From Candidatus Aenigmatarchaeota archaeon (GTDB taxonomy: Archaea > Aenigmatarchaeota > Aenigmatarchaeia > CG10238-14 > SCSR01): 64,000 bases of DNA. The notes beneath the pieces are model-generated. The model was not told the origin of the DNA, made no database searches, and worked only from the letters and a program-made list of their open reading frames with translations. The DNA is taken from contig JAUWZS010000002.1 in assembly GCA_030615205.1 (NCBI GenBank), forward strand, positions 286,476 through 350,475. Direction: 5' to 3'. Of this stretch, positions 46,228 through 55,755 are shown piece after piece (the first letter of the stretch is position 1; each line of letters starts with the position of its first letter). A program made the position numbers and the translations under genes.

Positions 46228-46932
46228 ATGGAAATCATGCCAGAATATATGGGATATGATAGAACAATTGCAGTTTTCAGTCCTGACGGCCGGTTGTTCC
46301 AAGTGGAATACGCTAAAGAGGCTGTCAAACGCGGCACTACATGCATTGGTATTGTATTTAAAGACGGCGCGCTTCTAGCCACTGTCAAACCACAGGGTGG
46401 TTTGATTGTCAATAATTCAGCAGAGAAAATTTTTCAAGTAGACGAACATATAGGGGCCGTGGCTGCTGGTTTGCTCGCTGATGCGCGTATAATTGTAAAT
46501 CAAGCGCGTGTTCGAGCGCAAGTGCATAAAATAACATATGAAGAGTCAATTGATGTGTGGACGCTTGCACGTGTAATTGGAGATAGGCTGCAACTAAGCA
46601 CTCTCTATGCTGGTTTGAGGCCGTTCGGAGTATCACTTTTGGTAGCTGGAGCAGATAGCACGGGCGTACATTTGATCGAATCTGACCCATCTGGGATGCT
46701 GTATGAATGGAAGGCTTATTCAATTGGTAAGGGTGCAATAATTGCAAACAAAATATTGAACCAAAAATGGAAACCGAATATGAACGACTCGGACGCAATA
46801 AAACTTGCGGTAAACATAATATCAAAGACTGAAAAAGAAAAGAAAGAAAGTGTTTTAGATATAGCAGTCATAAAAAGTGGTGGCAGGTTCAGAAAGCTCG
46901 GCAGTGATGAATTGAAAAAATTGCTCAAGTAG
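46228..46932 (+). CDS. psmA: Proteasome subunit alpha
   Basis: GYDRTIAVFSPDGRLFQVEYAKEAVKRGTTCIGI. Confidence 0.95.
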   Translation: MEIMPEYMGYDRTIAVFSPDGRLFQVEYAKEAVKRGTTCIGIVFKDGALLATVKPQGGLIVNNSAEKIFQVDEHIGAVAAGLLADARIIVNQARVRAQVHKITYEESIDVWTLARVIGDRLQLSTLYAGLRPFGVSLLVAGADSTGVHLIESDPSGMLYEWKAYSIGKGAIIANKILNQKWKPNMNDSDAIKLAVNIISKTEKEKKESVLDIAVIKSGGRFRKLGSDELKKLLK

Positions 46933-46994
46933 AAAAATTGCAAATAATAATTATTGGGTTAACAAGTAATAATTGTTGAATTAATCATTGAATT

Positions 46995-47717
46995 TTGTGT
47001 GATATATTGAGTGTAGACGTTGACAAAGCTGTGGTTTGTAGATTGAAACGTTCTGGCCAAAAGTTTGAAATACTGGTCGACTCAAAAAAAGCGCTTGAGT
47101 TCAAAAAAGGCGCCAAAGTAAATCTTAATGACATACTTGCATATCCTTCTATATACAAAGATGTAAGTAGCACAGACGTTGTTGCTGAGCAGAATTTACA
47201 GAAAGTCTTTGGTACAACTGATGTTATCAAAATCTCTGAGAAAATTTTACGAGATGGAGAGCTCCAGCTAACAACCGAGCAGCGTAGGGAGATGGTTGAA
47301 CAGAAACAGAAGCAAATCGCAGAGATTATATCAAAACGTGGCATAAACCCGCAGACGAAGAGCCCACACCCTATGCAAAGAATAACAAACGCTATGGAGA
47401 AGGCTGGAATTGCTGTGGACCCGTTCACAGACGCAGAGTTGCAGGTTAATGCTGTAGTAAAAGCTTTAAAAGTATTGCTACCCATAAGTTTTCAAAGGGT
47501 TACAATCGCTATACGGGTTCAGCCACAGTACGCTGGCCGTGTATATTCGATTCTGAAAGGAATAGGAACTGTTAATAAAGAACAATGGTCGAATGATGGA
47601 AGCTTGAATGTTGAAATAGAAATTCTTGCTGGGATGCAGGATGATCTTTTTGACAAGATGGGGAAGCTGACACATGGAAATTTCGAGTCCAAAATTATAA
47701 AAAGGATCCGTATTTGA
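46995..47717 (+). CDS. sbds: SBDS-family ribosome maturation protein
   Basis: Alternative TTG start; VFGTTDVIKISEKILRDGELQLTTEQRREMVEQKQKQIAEIISKRGINPQTKSPHP. Confidence 0.9.
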   Translation: MCDILSVDVDKAVVCRLKRSGQKFEILVDSKKALEFKKGAKVNLNDILAYPSIYKDVSSTDVVAEQNLQKVFGTTDVIKISEKILRDGELQLTTEQRREMVEQKQKQIAEIISKRGINPQTKSPHPMQRITNAMEKAGIAVDPFTDAELQVNAVVKALKVLLPISFQRVTIAIRVQPQYAGRVYSILKGIGTVNKEQWSNDGSLNVEIEILAGMQDDLFDKMGKLTHGNFESKIIKRIRI

Positions 47718-47733
47718 AAAAAAGTGTAGAGAA

Positions 47734-48567
47734 ATGGAAAAGAAAAAAAATGATTTGAACCAAAAATCAACCGGAGAAGTTGGAGCTGAAAAAAAGAAAT
47801 ATAGAGAGGTTGTTCTACCTGGGGAGCTCCTAGGAGAAAGAAAAGGCAGGAAATTAAGCAATGGTGTTTATGCTGAAGGTGATAAAGTCTTTGCGAAGGT
47901 CATGGGCGTACCGGTCACCACGGAAAATGAGGTAAGAGTCGTACCCATGTCTGGGATTTACATACCAAATATAAACGACAAAGTAATAGGAACAATGACA
48001 CAAGTAGAAATTTCTGGTTGGCTTGTAGATATTAATTCTCCTTATATTTCATTTTTGCCTGTATCTGATGGTGTGGATGAGTTTGTAGACACGCATAGGA
48101 TGGATATAAGTAGATTTTTTGATGTTGGTGATGTGATATTTTGTAAAGTCTCCAAAGTAACAAAAAATAAAACAATACGCGTGACCATGAGGAGCCTGGG
48201 CGCAAGGAAACTATATGGTGGAGTTGTTTTGAAGGTTAAACCGACCAAAGTCCCACGGATAATTGGTCGTGGTGGAAGTATGGTGAATCTCATCAAATCC
48301 AAAACAGGTTGTTTGATATACATTGGGAAGAATGGAGTTATCTGGATAAGAGGAGATAACAGAGCAAAAGCAATTGAGGCGATTTTAACAGTAGAACGCG
48401 AATCGCATACCATCGGATTAACAGAAAAAATTGAAAAAATGCTCGAAGGAGAAGAAGAGAAAAAAGAAGGAGAAGCAAAGGAAAAGCCGAAAGAAACTAA
48501 AAAAACTGAGAAGAAAAAAAATGCGAAAAAAAGTGCAAAGGTTGTAAAAAATGGTAAAGACAAATGA
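47734..48567 (+). CDS. rrp4: Exosome RNA-binding protein Rrp4
   Basis: VVLPGELLGERKGRKLSNGVYAEGDKVFAKVMGV; IIGRGGSMVNLIKSKTGC (KH). Confidence 0.9.
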   Translation: MEKKKNDLNQKSTGEVGAEKKKYREVVLPGELLGERKGRKLSNGVYAEGDKVFAKVMGVPVTTENEVRVVPMSGIYIPNINDKVIGTMTQVEISGWLVDINSPYISFLPVSDGVDEFVDTHRMDISRFFDVGDVIFCKVSKVTKNKTIRVTMRSLGARKLYGGVVLKVKPTKVPRIIGRGGSMVNLIKSKTGCLIYIGKNGVIWIRGDNRAKAIEAILTVERESHTIGLTEKIEKMLEGEEEKKEGEAKEKPKETKKTEKKKNAKKSAKVVKNGKDK

Positions 48568-49264
48568 AAAATTAATAGTAAAAGGCAAGAGGCTAGATGG
48601 TAGGGCGATAGAAGATCTAAGACCTGTAAAGATGGATGTTGACGTTATCGAGCGAGCGGACGGTTCTGCACAAGTAGCTTTTGGCAACACCGAGACCATA
48701 GTTTCTGTTTATGGACCTAGAAAACTTTATCCCAGATTTTTACAGAAATCTGATACTGGAATATTAAGATGCAGATATAATATGGCACCGTTTTCTGTGG
48801 AGGATAGGAAAAGACCAGGTCCCGGTAGAAGGAGCATAGAAATTTCAAAAGTAACTAGGCTTGCACTAGAACCTGCGACTTTCTTGACCGACTTTCCAAA
48901 AACAGTAGTAGATGTTTTCATAGAAGTCCTTCGCGGAGATGGTTCGACAAGAGTGGCTGGAGTAAATGCAGCATCGATCGCACTCGCGACTGCTGGCGTA
49001 CCTATGCGTGATTTGGTGGTCGCGTGCTCTGTCGGAAAAATAGATGGAAAGCTTGTCGTTGATTTGAATGGATTAGAAGACAACAACTCTGAAGCAGATA
49101 TTGCATTTGCTATCATGCCTTCAAAAGAAAAGGTAACTCTGTTGCAGATGGATGGCCGTCTTACAAAAGAAGAGCTTTTTGAATCGCTGGACCTTGCGAA
49201 AAAAACCTGTAAAAAAATATACGAAATGCAAAAATCTGCCCTAAAGGAGAGTTTTAAAGACTAG
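48551..49264 (+). CDS. rrp41: Exosome exonuclease Rrp41
   Basis: KRLDGRAIEDLRPVKMDVDVIERADGSAQVAFGNTETIVSVYGPRKLYPRF. Confidence 0.95.
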   Translation: MVKTNEKLIVKGKRLDGRAIEDLRPVKMDVDVIERADGSAQVAFGNTETIVSVYGPRKLYPRFLQKSDTGILRCRYNMAPFSVEDRKRPGPGRRSIEISKVTRLALEPATFLTDFPKTVVDVFIEVLRGDGSTRVAGVNAASIALATAGVPMRDLVVACSVGKIDGKLVVDLNGLEDNNSEADIAFAIMPSKEKVTLLQMDGRLTKEELFESLDLAKKTCKKIYEMQKSALKESFKD

Positions 49265-49279
49265 AGAGGTGAAAAATAT

Positions 49280-50041
49280 ATGGAAAATTATGCATCAAAC
49301 CTTTTATTGAGTGGTAAAAGGATCGACAACAGGAAGCTAGACGAGTTTAGAGAAATCGAAATAAAACAAGGTATAATAGATAAAGCTGAAGGTTCAGCAA
49401 TGGTGAAACTCGGAAAGACCAAAATACTAGCAGGTGTAAAGATAGGGTTGGGCACGCCGTTTCCAGATACCCCAAATGAAGGGATGCTTATTGTTAATGC
49501 TGAGTTTACGCCTCTTGCCTCGCCGGATTTTGAATCAGGACCGCCTGGAGAGGATGCAACAGAGCTTGCAAGAGTTGTTGATAGAGGTATACGCGAATCA
49601 AAATGCATAGACTTGAAAAAACTCTGCAAAACTCCAAGAGAGATGGTTTTGTGTGTTTTTGTAGACATACATATAATCAATCATGATGGCAACCTGATAG
49701 ACTGTGCGTTCTTGGCGAGTTTAGCCGCACTTATGGATACAAAGATACCAAAAATAAAAGACGATCGAATAGTAAGAGGGAAATTTGAAAAAGATTTGCC
49801 GGTTTTGTACAAACCTATAGAAGTTACTGTATGTAAAGTTGATGATAAATTCGTCCTCGATCCAATGTTCAAAGAAGAAGCCGTAATAGAGTCCAAGCTT
49901 ACTGTATGCGTGAGGGATGATGAAAAAATATGCGCATTACAAAAACAGGGCTCAAAAGAGCTTACAATGGATGATATTAAAAAGATGATTGAAATCGCAA
50001 TCGATAAAAGCAAGGAACTAAGAAAATTGTTTGAGCGATAG
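49280..50041 (+). CDS. rrp42: Exosome complex protein Rrp42
   Basis: KRIDNRKLDEFREIEIKQGIIDKAEGSAMVKLGKTKILAGVKIGLGTPFPDTP. Confidence 0.95.
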   Translation: MENYASNLLLSGKRIDNRKLDEFREIEIKQGIIDKAEGSAMVKLGKTKILAGVKIGLGTPFPDTPNEGMLIVNAEFTPLASPDFESGPPGEDATELARVVDRGIRESKCIDLKKLCKTPREMVLCVFVDIHIINHDGNLIDCAFLASLAALMDTKIPKIKDDRIVRGKFEKDLPVLYKPIEVTVCKVDDKFVLDPMFKEEAVIESKLTVCVRDDEKICALQKQGSKELTMDDIKKMIEIAIDKSKELRKLFER

Positions 50042-50062
50042 TTAAATGTAAGGTGTGTTTTA

Positions 50063-50227
50063 ATGGCCAAAAAAACTCTGTCGAAGAAAATAAAACTTGC
50101 AAAAATAAAAAAAGTACGCACTGCCCCACGGTGGGCCGACATCAGAAAGTTCGGATTAAAGCGTGCAAGAACGAGGAGAATAAACGTTACAAAGAAAAGA
50201 TGGAGACGCACGCAGGTAAAAGTATAA
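50063..50227 (+). CDS. rpl39e: Ribosomal protein L39e
   Basis: Not in ORF track in this frame; MAKKTLSKKIKLAKIKKVRTAPRWADIRKFGLKRARTRRINVTKKRWRRTQVKV*. Confidence 0.9.
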   Translation: MAKKTLSKKIKLAKIKKVRTAPRWADIRKFGLKRARTRRINVTKKRWRRTQVKV

Positions 50228-50239
50228 AAAGCCAATGAC

Positions 50240-50653
50240 TTATTTCCAACAGAATTGTCCTACTCTACACTCGCCACTTACCCCGATGTTTAGGCAACTT
50301 CCTGTGCAGATAACAGTGCTTTGATTACCACGATTCTTGACTGAGCTATTAATCGCCCCAGGAACTAATGCATTACCAAAATTATCAATAAGGGTTCCGT
50401 TACCCCAATAACATGTAGGACTAGTTATATTCTGAGATCCTCTGTTTGTAATCATCACTGCATTAGATGATACAGAAATAACATCTATGTAAGTCCCTAC
50501 GCATTTTGTCTGGTTTAGAGCTACTGCTTCAACACTACTTGTAGTGATTGTTGTAAAAGTGGTCAGCCATAGGCTTAGTATGCCGCCTACTGATACCGTG
50601 AAGGCGATCAAAAGAACTACTGCTATCAGTGGGCTTATTCCCTTTGATTTCAT
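50240..50653 (-). CDS. Type IV pilin-like secreted protein
   Basis: MKSKGISPLIAVVLLIAFTVSVGGILSLWLTTF. Confidence 0.75.
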   Translation of the reverse strand: MKSKGISPLIAVVLLIAFTVSVGGILSLWLTTFTTITTSSVEAVALNQTKCVGTYIDVISVSSNAVMITNRGSQNITSPTCYWGNGTLIDNFGNALVPGAINSSVKNRGNQSTVICTGSCLNIGVSGECRVGQFCWK

Positions 50654-50701
50654 ATCTATCTTTATAGAATTTATGATTAGGAACTTATAATTTTTAACAA
50701 G

Positions 50702-51001
50702 CTAGGATTTTTGCTCTTTGGGCTTGGATTTGTTGCTCGATTCATTACTTGCCTCACTACTTGCTTCACTGCCAACTATTTTATCACTGCTAATTGTTTC
50801 ATCAGCCGGTTTACTATCGCTCGGTTTGTTGTTCTTCCAAATAGTCATACTGCATTTTCCACAATACCATCTGTCTTTATGCTCGGCCATAAAAGTACCA
50901 TCACCGCATCTATCGCAAATTCTTTTGACTCTTTCGACTTTATCTCCGCTGACTTTGTAGAATTCATTACGCTTTACTGGTTTGTGTTTCAGTTTCACCA
51001 C
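50702..51001 (-). CDS. rps27ae: Ribosomal protein S27ae with low-complexity C-terminal tail
   Basis: [32 protein letters not shown] then Ser/Lys/Glu tail. Confidence 0.85.
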   Translation of the reverse strand: MVKLKHKPVKRNEFYKVSGDKVERVKRICDRCGDGTFMAEHKDRWYCGKCSMTIWKNNKPSDSKPADETISSDKIVGSEASSEASNESSNKSKPKEQKS

Positions 51002-51380
51002 CTTCTTTCTTTATTTCTTCCTTTACTTCTGGTGCTTTAGCATCATGTTCTTTCTCATGCTCTTTAGGCTTTTCTCTAGCTTCTTTAGGCTCTCCCTTGG
51101 TTTCTTCTCCTTTTTTCTCTGTTGGCTTCTCAGCTGATTTTTTAACAATGACTGGCTTTTCGTTTAAAATTTTAATCTTGGCTATTGATTCGCCAATGCC
51201 CCTTTTTGTCAAGATATAATCAACAGAAACCTGGGACTCATCGACTTTGTACATTTTACCAAGTTCTTTTTTCAAATCGTCTGTTTTCGGTGTTGGTGCC
51301 CCTCTATGAATAATATCTATCCGGAGGTCTTTCCTCTTGAAAAATGGGTTATCTATTTTCTTTATGATTTTTATTTCCAT
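50967..51380 (-). CDS. rps24e: Ribosomal protein S24e with charged C-terminal tail
   Basis: [56 protein letters not shown]; start set at 51380. Confidence 0.85.
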   Translation of the reverse strand: MEIKIIKKIDNPFFKRKDLRIDIIHRGAPTPKTDDLKKELGKMYKVDESQVSVDYILTKRGIGESIAKIKILNEKPVIVKKSAEKPTEKKGEETKGEPKEAREKPKEHEKEHDAKAPEVKEEIKKEGGETETQTSKA

Positions 51381-51417
51381 ATTAAAACACCGTTTTCCAA
51401 TTAGCTTCTGCAAAGAT

Positions 51418-51606
51418 TCAACCAACATAAAGTGCGTATTTTCCCGGCTCGTTTATCTCCAGCGTTTTTGCAATCTCACTTTCTGTATTGATTATTACAA
51501 CTATGCCTTTCCAACTAGTCGAAAGTTTTGTTGATTTGCACACTGGACAGACCTTTTCTGTTGTAAATCGTCTGCAATTCCTGCACACTTGCGTCCGCCT
51601 TGCCAT
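51418..51606 (-). CDS. spt4: Transcription elongation factor Spt4 (RpoE2)
   Basis: CRNCRRFTTEKVCPVCKSTKLSTSWKGIVVIINTESEIAKTLEINEPGKYALYVG. Confidence 0.9.
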   Translation of the reverse strand: MARRTQVCRNCRRFTTEKVCPVCKSTKLSTSWKGIVVIINTESEIAKTLEINEPGKYALYVG

Positions 51607-51645
51607 CTACTCACTTCTTTACCTTTAATTTTTTTATCTTTATAA

Positions 51646-52290
51646 TCAGTTATCACTCTTTTTATTTTGTTTTTGTTTCAGTTTTTGCTTTAGTTTCTTT
51701 CCTTTTTCTGCTTTTCCAGCGGCTGCTTCTGATTTAGGCCCGCCAGTCTTTTTCCTCTTTTTATCTTCTATAATCCACGCCAGTCCCCCAAGACCTGGCT
51801 GTCTCATGGTAAGCCCTATTTTATTTTCTCCGCGTTTAAGACTTATTGATATTACCCTCGCACGCACTAGGTCTCCCTCTTTCAAAGTACGCTTGCTTTC
51901 TCTGCCGAGGAACAAGGAGTTTTTGTTATCAAAGCTGACAAAATCATCCATCAATTGCGATATGTGTATCAGACCGTCCATTGGGCCCATCCGGATGAAT
52001 GACCCAAACTCGGTATTGTCTATAACTTTACCATACACTATCTCATGAATCTCTGGTTTAAAAGTCATGAGTTTGAACTCGCAGTCATAATATACACCAG
52101 GATCATTGGGAACTATCTTGCCCTCGCCGACTTTGTCTATCGATATCAAAGATAGTATCACACCTAATCTTGAATTTACAACACCTTCGAATTGGTCTGC
52201 TATCGCTGATTTTATAGCTTTTTTAACATCTGTGCCGAGTTTTTCCGGTGGCACCCTTATTTTATCTTCAACTGTTGCTATTCGATACAC
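51646..52290 (-). CDS. rpoE: DNA-directed RNA polymerase subunit E (Rpb7-like)
   Basis: MYRIATVEDKIRVPPEKLGTDVKKAIKSAIADQFEGVVNSRLGVILSL; S1 domain. Confidence 0.9.
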   Translation of the reverse strand: MYRIATVEDKIRVPPEKLGTDVKKAIKSAIADQFEGVVNSRLGVILSLISIDKVGEGKIVPNDPGVYYDCEFKLMTFKPEIHEIVYGKVIDNTEFGSFIRMGPMDGLIHISQLMDDFVSFDNKNSLFLGRESKRTLKEGDLVRARVISISLKRGENKIGLTMRQPGLGGLAWIIEDKKRKKTGGPKSEAAAGKAEKGKKLKQKLKQKQNKKSDN

Positions 52291-52447
52291 ACCTACACCT
52301 CTTTAATCTTTGTTCTTAATCTTTTTAATTTCATTACTCTTTAATTTATATGTAATTTCTATGCCACAACCTATTATTTTTATTGCTTGTTTAGTATTTT
52401 TATTGACGTGTCTAAAAATTAAAGTTTATTTTAGTTTATAGTAGGGT

Positions 52448-54547
52448 TCATAGTAGGGCGTATTTCACAATGATGGGAGCTATTACCAAAGACACCATTG
52501 TCATAAGTTTCATCAACCCATCAAGCGATGGGCCAGATGCGTCTTTTAATGGATCGCCAACTGTATCGCCGACCACAGCAGCCTTATGCGCATCCGAGCC
52601 TTCTCCACCATATCTTCCAGATTCTATATATTTCTTTGCGTTATCCCACGCTGCACCGGCATTTGACATCATAAGTGCCATTGCAAAAGCGGATATGAGA
52701 GTTCCTACAAGCAAAGCTATGCTCGCTTTTGGGCCTAGAACTAACCCGACAACTATAGGAGATATTATCGCGATTAGGCCTGGCTTTATCAACTCCTTCA
52801 ACGCGGTTTTTGTCACAATGTCAACGCATCTCGCATAATCTGGCTTAGCCTTTCCTTTCACAAGGCCTGGTATTTCTTTGAACTGCCTGCGAACCTCCTC
52901 TATAATCTTTTCCGCACCTTTTCCAACAGCACGGATAATCATAGAGCTAAACAAGAAAGGCAGCATACCTCCTATAAAAAGACCTGTAATAATTACCGGG
53001 TCCGTAAGGCTTAGTGTAAGCACGCCTGGCGTAATTAATCGATTTACCAAAACCGTATAAGCTATTATAAGCGATAAAACAGTCATAGCGCCTGAAGCGA
53101 TAACGTAGCCTTTTCCTGTAGCTGCTGTTGTATTCCCAATAGCATCAAGCATGTCCAATCTATCTTTTACTACCTGTTTTTGATTAGACATTTCTGCGAT
53201 GCCTGTGGCATTATCAGCAACCGCTCCATATGCGTCTGTTGCCAAAGTTATGCCCAGAGTGCTCAGCATCCCAACTGTAGCCAGTGAAATTCCATATAAC
53301 CCGAAATCAGGATTCACTGCGCCACCTGCAATAAAATAGCTGAGTGTCACGACAATGCTTACAACCGCTATGGGCACTGCAGTACTCATCATCCCAACAG
53401 ACATTCCATTTATTACAAGAGGTCCAGCACCGCTAAGTGAAGAGTGCGCAATACTTTTAGTAGGAGCATATGCAGATGATGTAAAATATTCGCTAACGGC
53501 TCCAATTACAGCCCCTGCAACAAGGCCTGCCAGCATAGCGACAAAAAATCCAATGTACTGAATCCCGAATAAGAGATAGATTATAATGAATGAGGATATA
53601 GCCGACAAAACAGACGCACCGTAGACGCCTTTTCGTATAGCAGATAAAAGCGCTGCTTGTGACGCTTTTCTTTTTTTCAGTTTCACTAGAGTTGTTCCAA
53701 TAACAGATGAAATAATACCAGCAAACATGATCAACAAAGGTGCGACCATGCCGTTGAAGCTCATGCCACGAGTAGCAAACGCGAATGCTCCCAAACACAT
53801 AGCCGCAAGAATTGCACTTGCATAAGATTCATGCAAATCAGCGCCCATGCCAGCCACATCGCCGACATTGTCACCAACCTGATCAGCAATAACAGCAGCA
53901 TTTCGTGGGTCATCCTCTGGAATGCCTTTCTCAATCTTTCCAACAAGATCTGCACCAACATCAGCAGATTTTGCATAAATCCCACCGCCCACACGTGAAA
54001 AGAAAGCCATAAAGCTGGTACCAATAGCGGATGAGACCATTACGTTAGTTATTAACAGAAAATCGCCAAGATAAAAATGATTCAGTATAAAATACCACAA
54101 GCTTATATCAAAAAGAACTATACCGACAACGAAAAGCCCCATGACTGCACCGCTGCTGAACGCAATGCGCAGCGCCGGATTGAGCCCCCTCCTTGCAGCG
54201 TTCGTAGTTCTCACATTGGCGTAAGAAGCTACCATCATACCTATGTAACCTGCAAGTGCACATGTTACCATACCATGCACAAAAGCGTATGGTGTGAAGA
54301 ACGAGATTTCACCAATATATGCAAGTCCGACAAAAATCAAAGTTACAAACGCTCCAACAATTGCAACGGTTTTGTATTGCCGCTTGAGGAAAGCTTTTGC
54401 TCCTTCTCGAATAAAATCAGAGATATCGGACATCTCCGTTGTTCCTTTGCTCTGCTTCAAAATCTTGAAAATTGTAAAAGCTACGAAGAGCAAAGCAATA
54501 GCAGAACCTGCAGGTGAAACCCACAAAAGATAGGACAAGTCAGTCAT
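52448..54547 (-). CDS. hppA: Membrane-bound (H+ or Na+) pyrophosphatase
   Basis: GGGIYAKSADVGADLVGKIEKGIPEDDPRNAAVIADQVGDNVGDVAGMGADLHESY; SNAGAAWDNAKKYIE; GDTVGDPLKDASGPS. Confidence 0.95.
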   Translation of the reverse strand: MTDLSYLLWVSPAGSAIALLFVAFTIFKILKQSKGTTEMSDISDFIREGAKAFLKRQYKTVAIVGAFVTLIFVGLAYIGEISFFTPYAFVHGMVTCALAGYIGMMVASYANVRTTNAARRGLNPALRIAFSSGAVMGLFVVGIVLFDISLWYFILNHFYLGDFLLITNVMVSSAIGTSFMAFFSRVGGGIYAKSADVGADLVGKIEKGIPEDDPRNAAVIADQVGDNVGDVAGMGADLHESYASAILAAMCLGAFAFATRGMSFNGMVAPLLIMFAGIISSVIGTTLVKLKKRKASQAALLSAIRKGVYGASVLSAISSFIIIYLLFGIQYIGFFVAMLAGLVAGAVIGAVSEYFTSSAYAPTKSIAHSSLSGAGPLVINGMSVGMMSTAVPIAVVSIVVTLSYFIAGGAVNPDFGLYGISLATVGMLSTLGITLATDAYGAVADNATGIAEMSNQKQVVKDRLDMLDAIGNTTAATGKGYVIASGAMTVLSLIIAYTVLVNRLITPGVLTLSLTDPVIITGLFIGGMLPFLFSSMIIRAVGKGAEKIIEEVRRQFKEIPGLVKGKAKPDYARCVDIVTKTALKELIKPGLIAIISPIVVGLVLGPKASIALLVGTLISAFAMALMMSNAGAAWDNAKKYIESGRYGGEGSDAHKAAVVGDTVGDPLKDASGPSLDGLMKLMTMVSLVIAPIIVKYALL

Positions 54548-54604
54548 TCTCCAGCCCCTTCAATCTCTTCTTCGATATCCTCTTCAATCTCTTCTTCAAT
54601 CTAT

Positions 54605-55009
54605 TCAATCTATTATTTCCAAATATTTTCTTGCTCTTAAATAAATTACTTTTACACCTAAAGTATGTATTCTTTTTCTCAGTTTTGCATCATTCGTTGC
54701 AACAAAAATATTTTTTATATCCTTTTTATTATTTTTCAAAAAAGATATTATCGCATCATCAGCTGTCTGCCCAGAGGCGCTGACAACTTTTATCTTCGAG
54801 GAATCTATAAATTTCAGACCCAACTTCGCATACTTGTCCTTAATCTTTTTTAACTCGCCTATCGATTGCTGAACCATCAAAAAAACACACGGTGCACCAA
54901 CAATATCTATAATATCATCAAATCCCAATCTGAAACGAAACAAGTCTATAAGAAAATTAGTGTCCAGAATTATTCTCTTGATATTCATTGTACTCTTAAC
55001 ATTCTCCAT
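54605..55009 (-). CDS. PIN-domain nuclease (Fcf1/VapC-like)
   Basis: IILDTNFLIDLFRF...TADDAIISFL...IFVATNDAKLRKRIHTLGVKVIYLRARKYLEI. Confidence 0.85.
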   Translation of the reverse strand: MENVKSTMNIKRIILDTNFLIDLFRFRLGFDDIIDIVGAPCVFLMVQQSIGELKKIKDKYAKLGLKFIDSSKIKVVSASGQTADDAIISFLKNNKKDIKNIFVATNDAKLRKRIHTLGVKVIYLRARKYLEIID

Positions 55010-55064
55010 AAATTATATTCTATTATCTTCTGATTTAAGATATAATTTGAAAGATAATTTCGAA

Positions 55065-55202
55065 TTATCTTCTTCTTTTTATCCTATTTGACGCTTTAGC
55101 GAGCAAACCGTTAGTCTCCATTGTTATATACAAGCATCCGACAGTAAACGCCAAATTCACCAATATTAACATCACTATTGGATCCGCAATAGCTATTGTC
55201 AT
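55065..55202 (-). CDS. Putative tiny membrane protein
   Basis: 45-aa ORF MTIAIADPIVMLILVNLAFTVGCLYITMETNGLLAKASNRIKRRR with one TM helix. Confidence 0.3.
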   Translation of the reverse strand: MTIAIADPIVMLILVNLAFTVGCLYITMETNGLLAKASNRIKRRR

Positions 55203-55311
55203 CTAATTATCACCTAATTAATTTTATTTTCTTTATAAAATAAACATATGGCTATCGTAGATAATGTTTATAACCTCAAATCACATAATAATATTTAAGG
55301 TGAAATTAAAA

Positions 55312-55725
55312 ATGAGGAAAAATACTAAAGGAGTATCGGCAGTAATAGCTACGATATTGATGCTGATGATTACTATTGCAATGGCAGGACTAGCATATGG
55401 ATTCATTTCAGGAGCATTCACAACAAAAACAGGAGTTGTAATAGAGATCGATGCAACTAGTACTAGGTGCTCAGGAGTTATAATAACTGTATGGGTGAGA
55501 AATACTGGAACTATGGCAACAACTGCGAATCTAGTGAGTACTTCAGGTACGAACTCGCAGGGCGGCACAATCGGCAGTGTCGTATGTGGTGCATCGACAG
55601 TCAATTTATACGCGGGTGGTGGTGCGGTATCATGCGCTACGCTCACGGGAACAGCAGGAACTAATACAATAATAGCGAGTGGTCCGGCAAATTCAGTACC
55701 AGGAACAGTGTATTGTCCAGGTTAA
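55312..55725 (+). CDS. Type IV pilin-like secreted protein
   Basis: MRKNTKGVSAVIATILMLMITIAMAGLAYGFISGAF; start set at 55312. Confidence 0.75.
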   Translation: MRKNTKGVSAVIATILMLMITIAMAGLAYGFISGAFTTKTGVVIEIDATSTRCSGVIITVWVRNTGTMATTANLVSTSGTNSQGGTIGSVVCGASTVNLYAGGGAVSCATLTGTAGTNTIIASGPANSVPGTVYCPG

Positions 55726-55755
55726 ACTAAATCCGACAAAAGAAATCGAATCTGA

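Noticed and set aside
50053-50238. ORF track entry 50053..50238 (+)
   Set aside because: Wrong frame; the overlapping frame starting at 50063 is ribosomal protein L39e
54601-54620. UGA recoding (PIN gene reading through GATTGA repeats)
   Set aside because: All other genes obey the standard code and the read-through frame has repeated UGA codons
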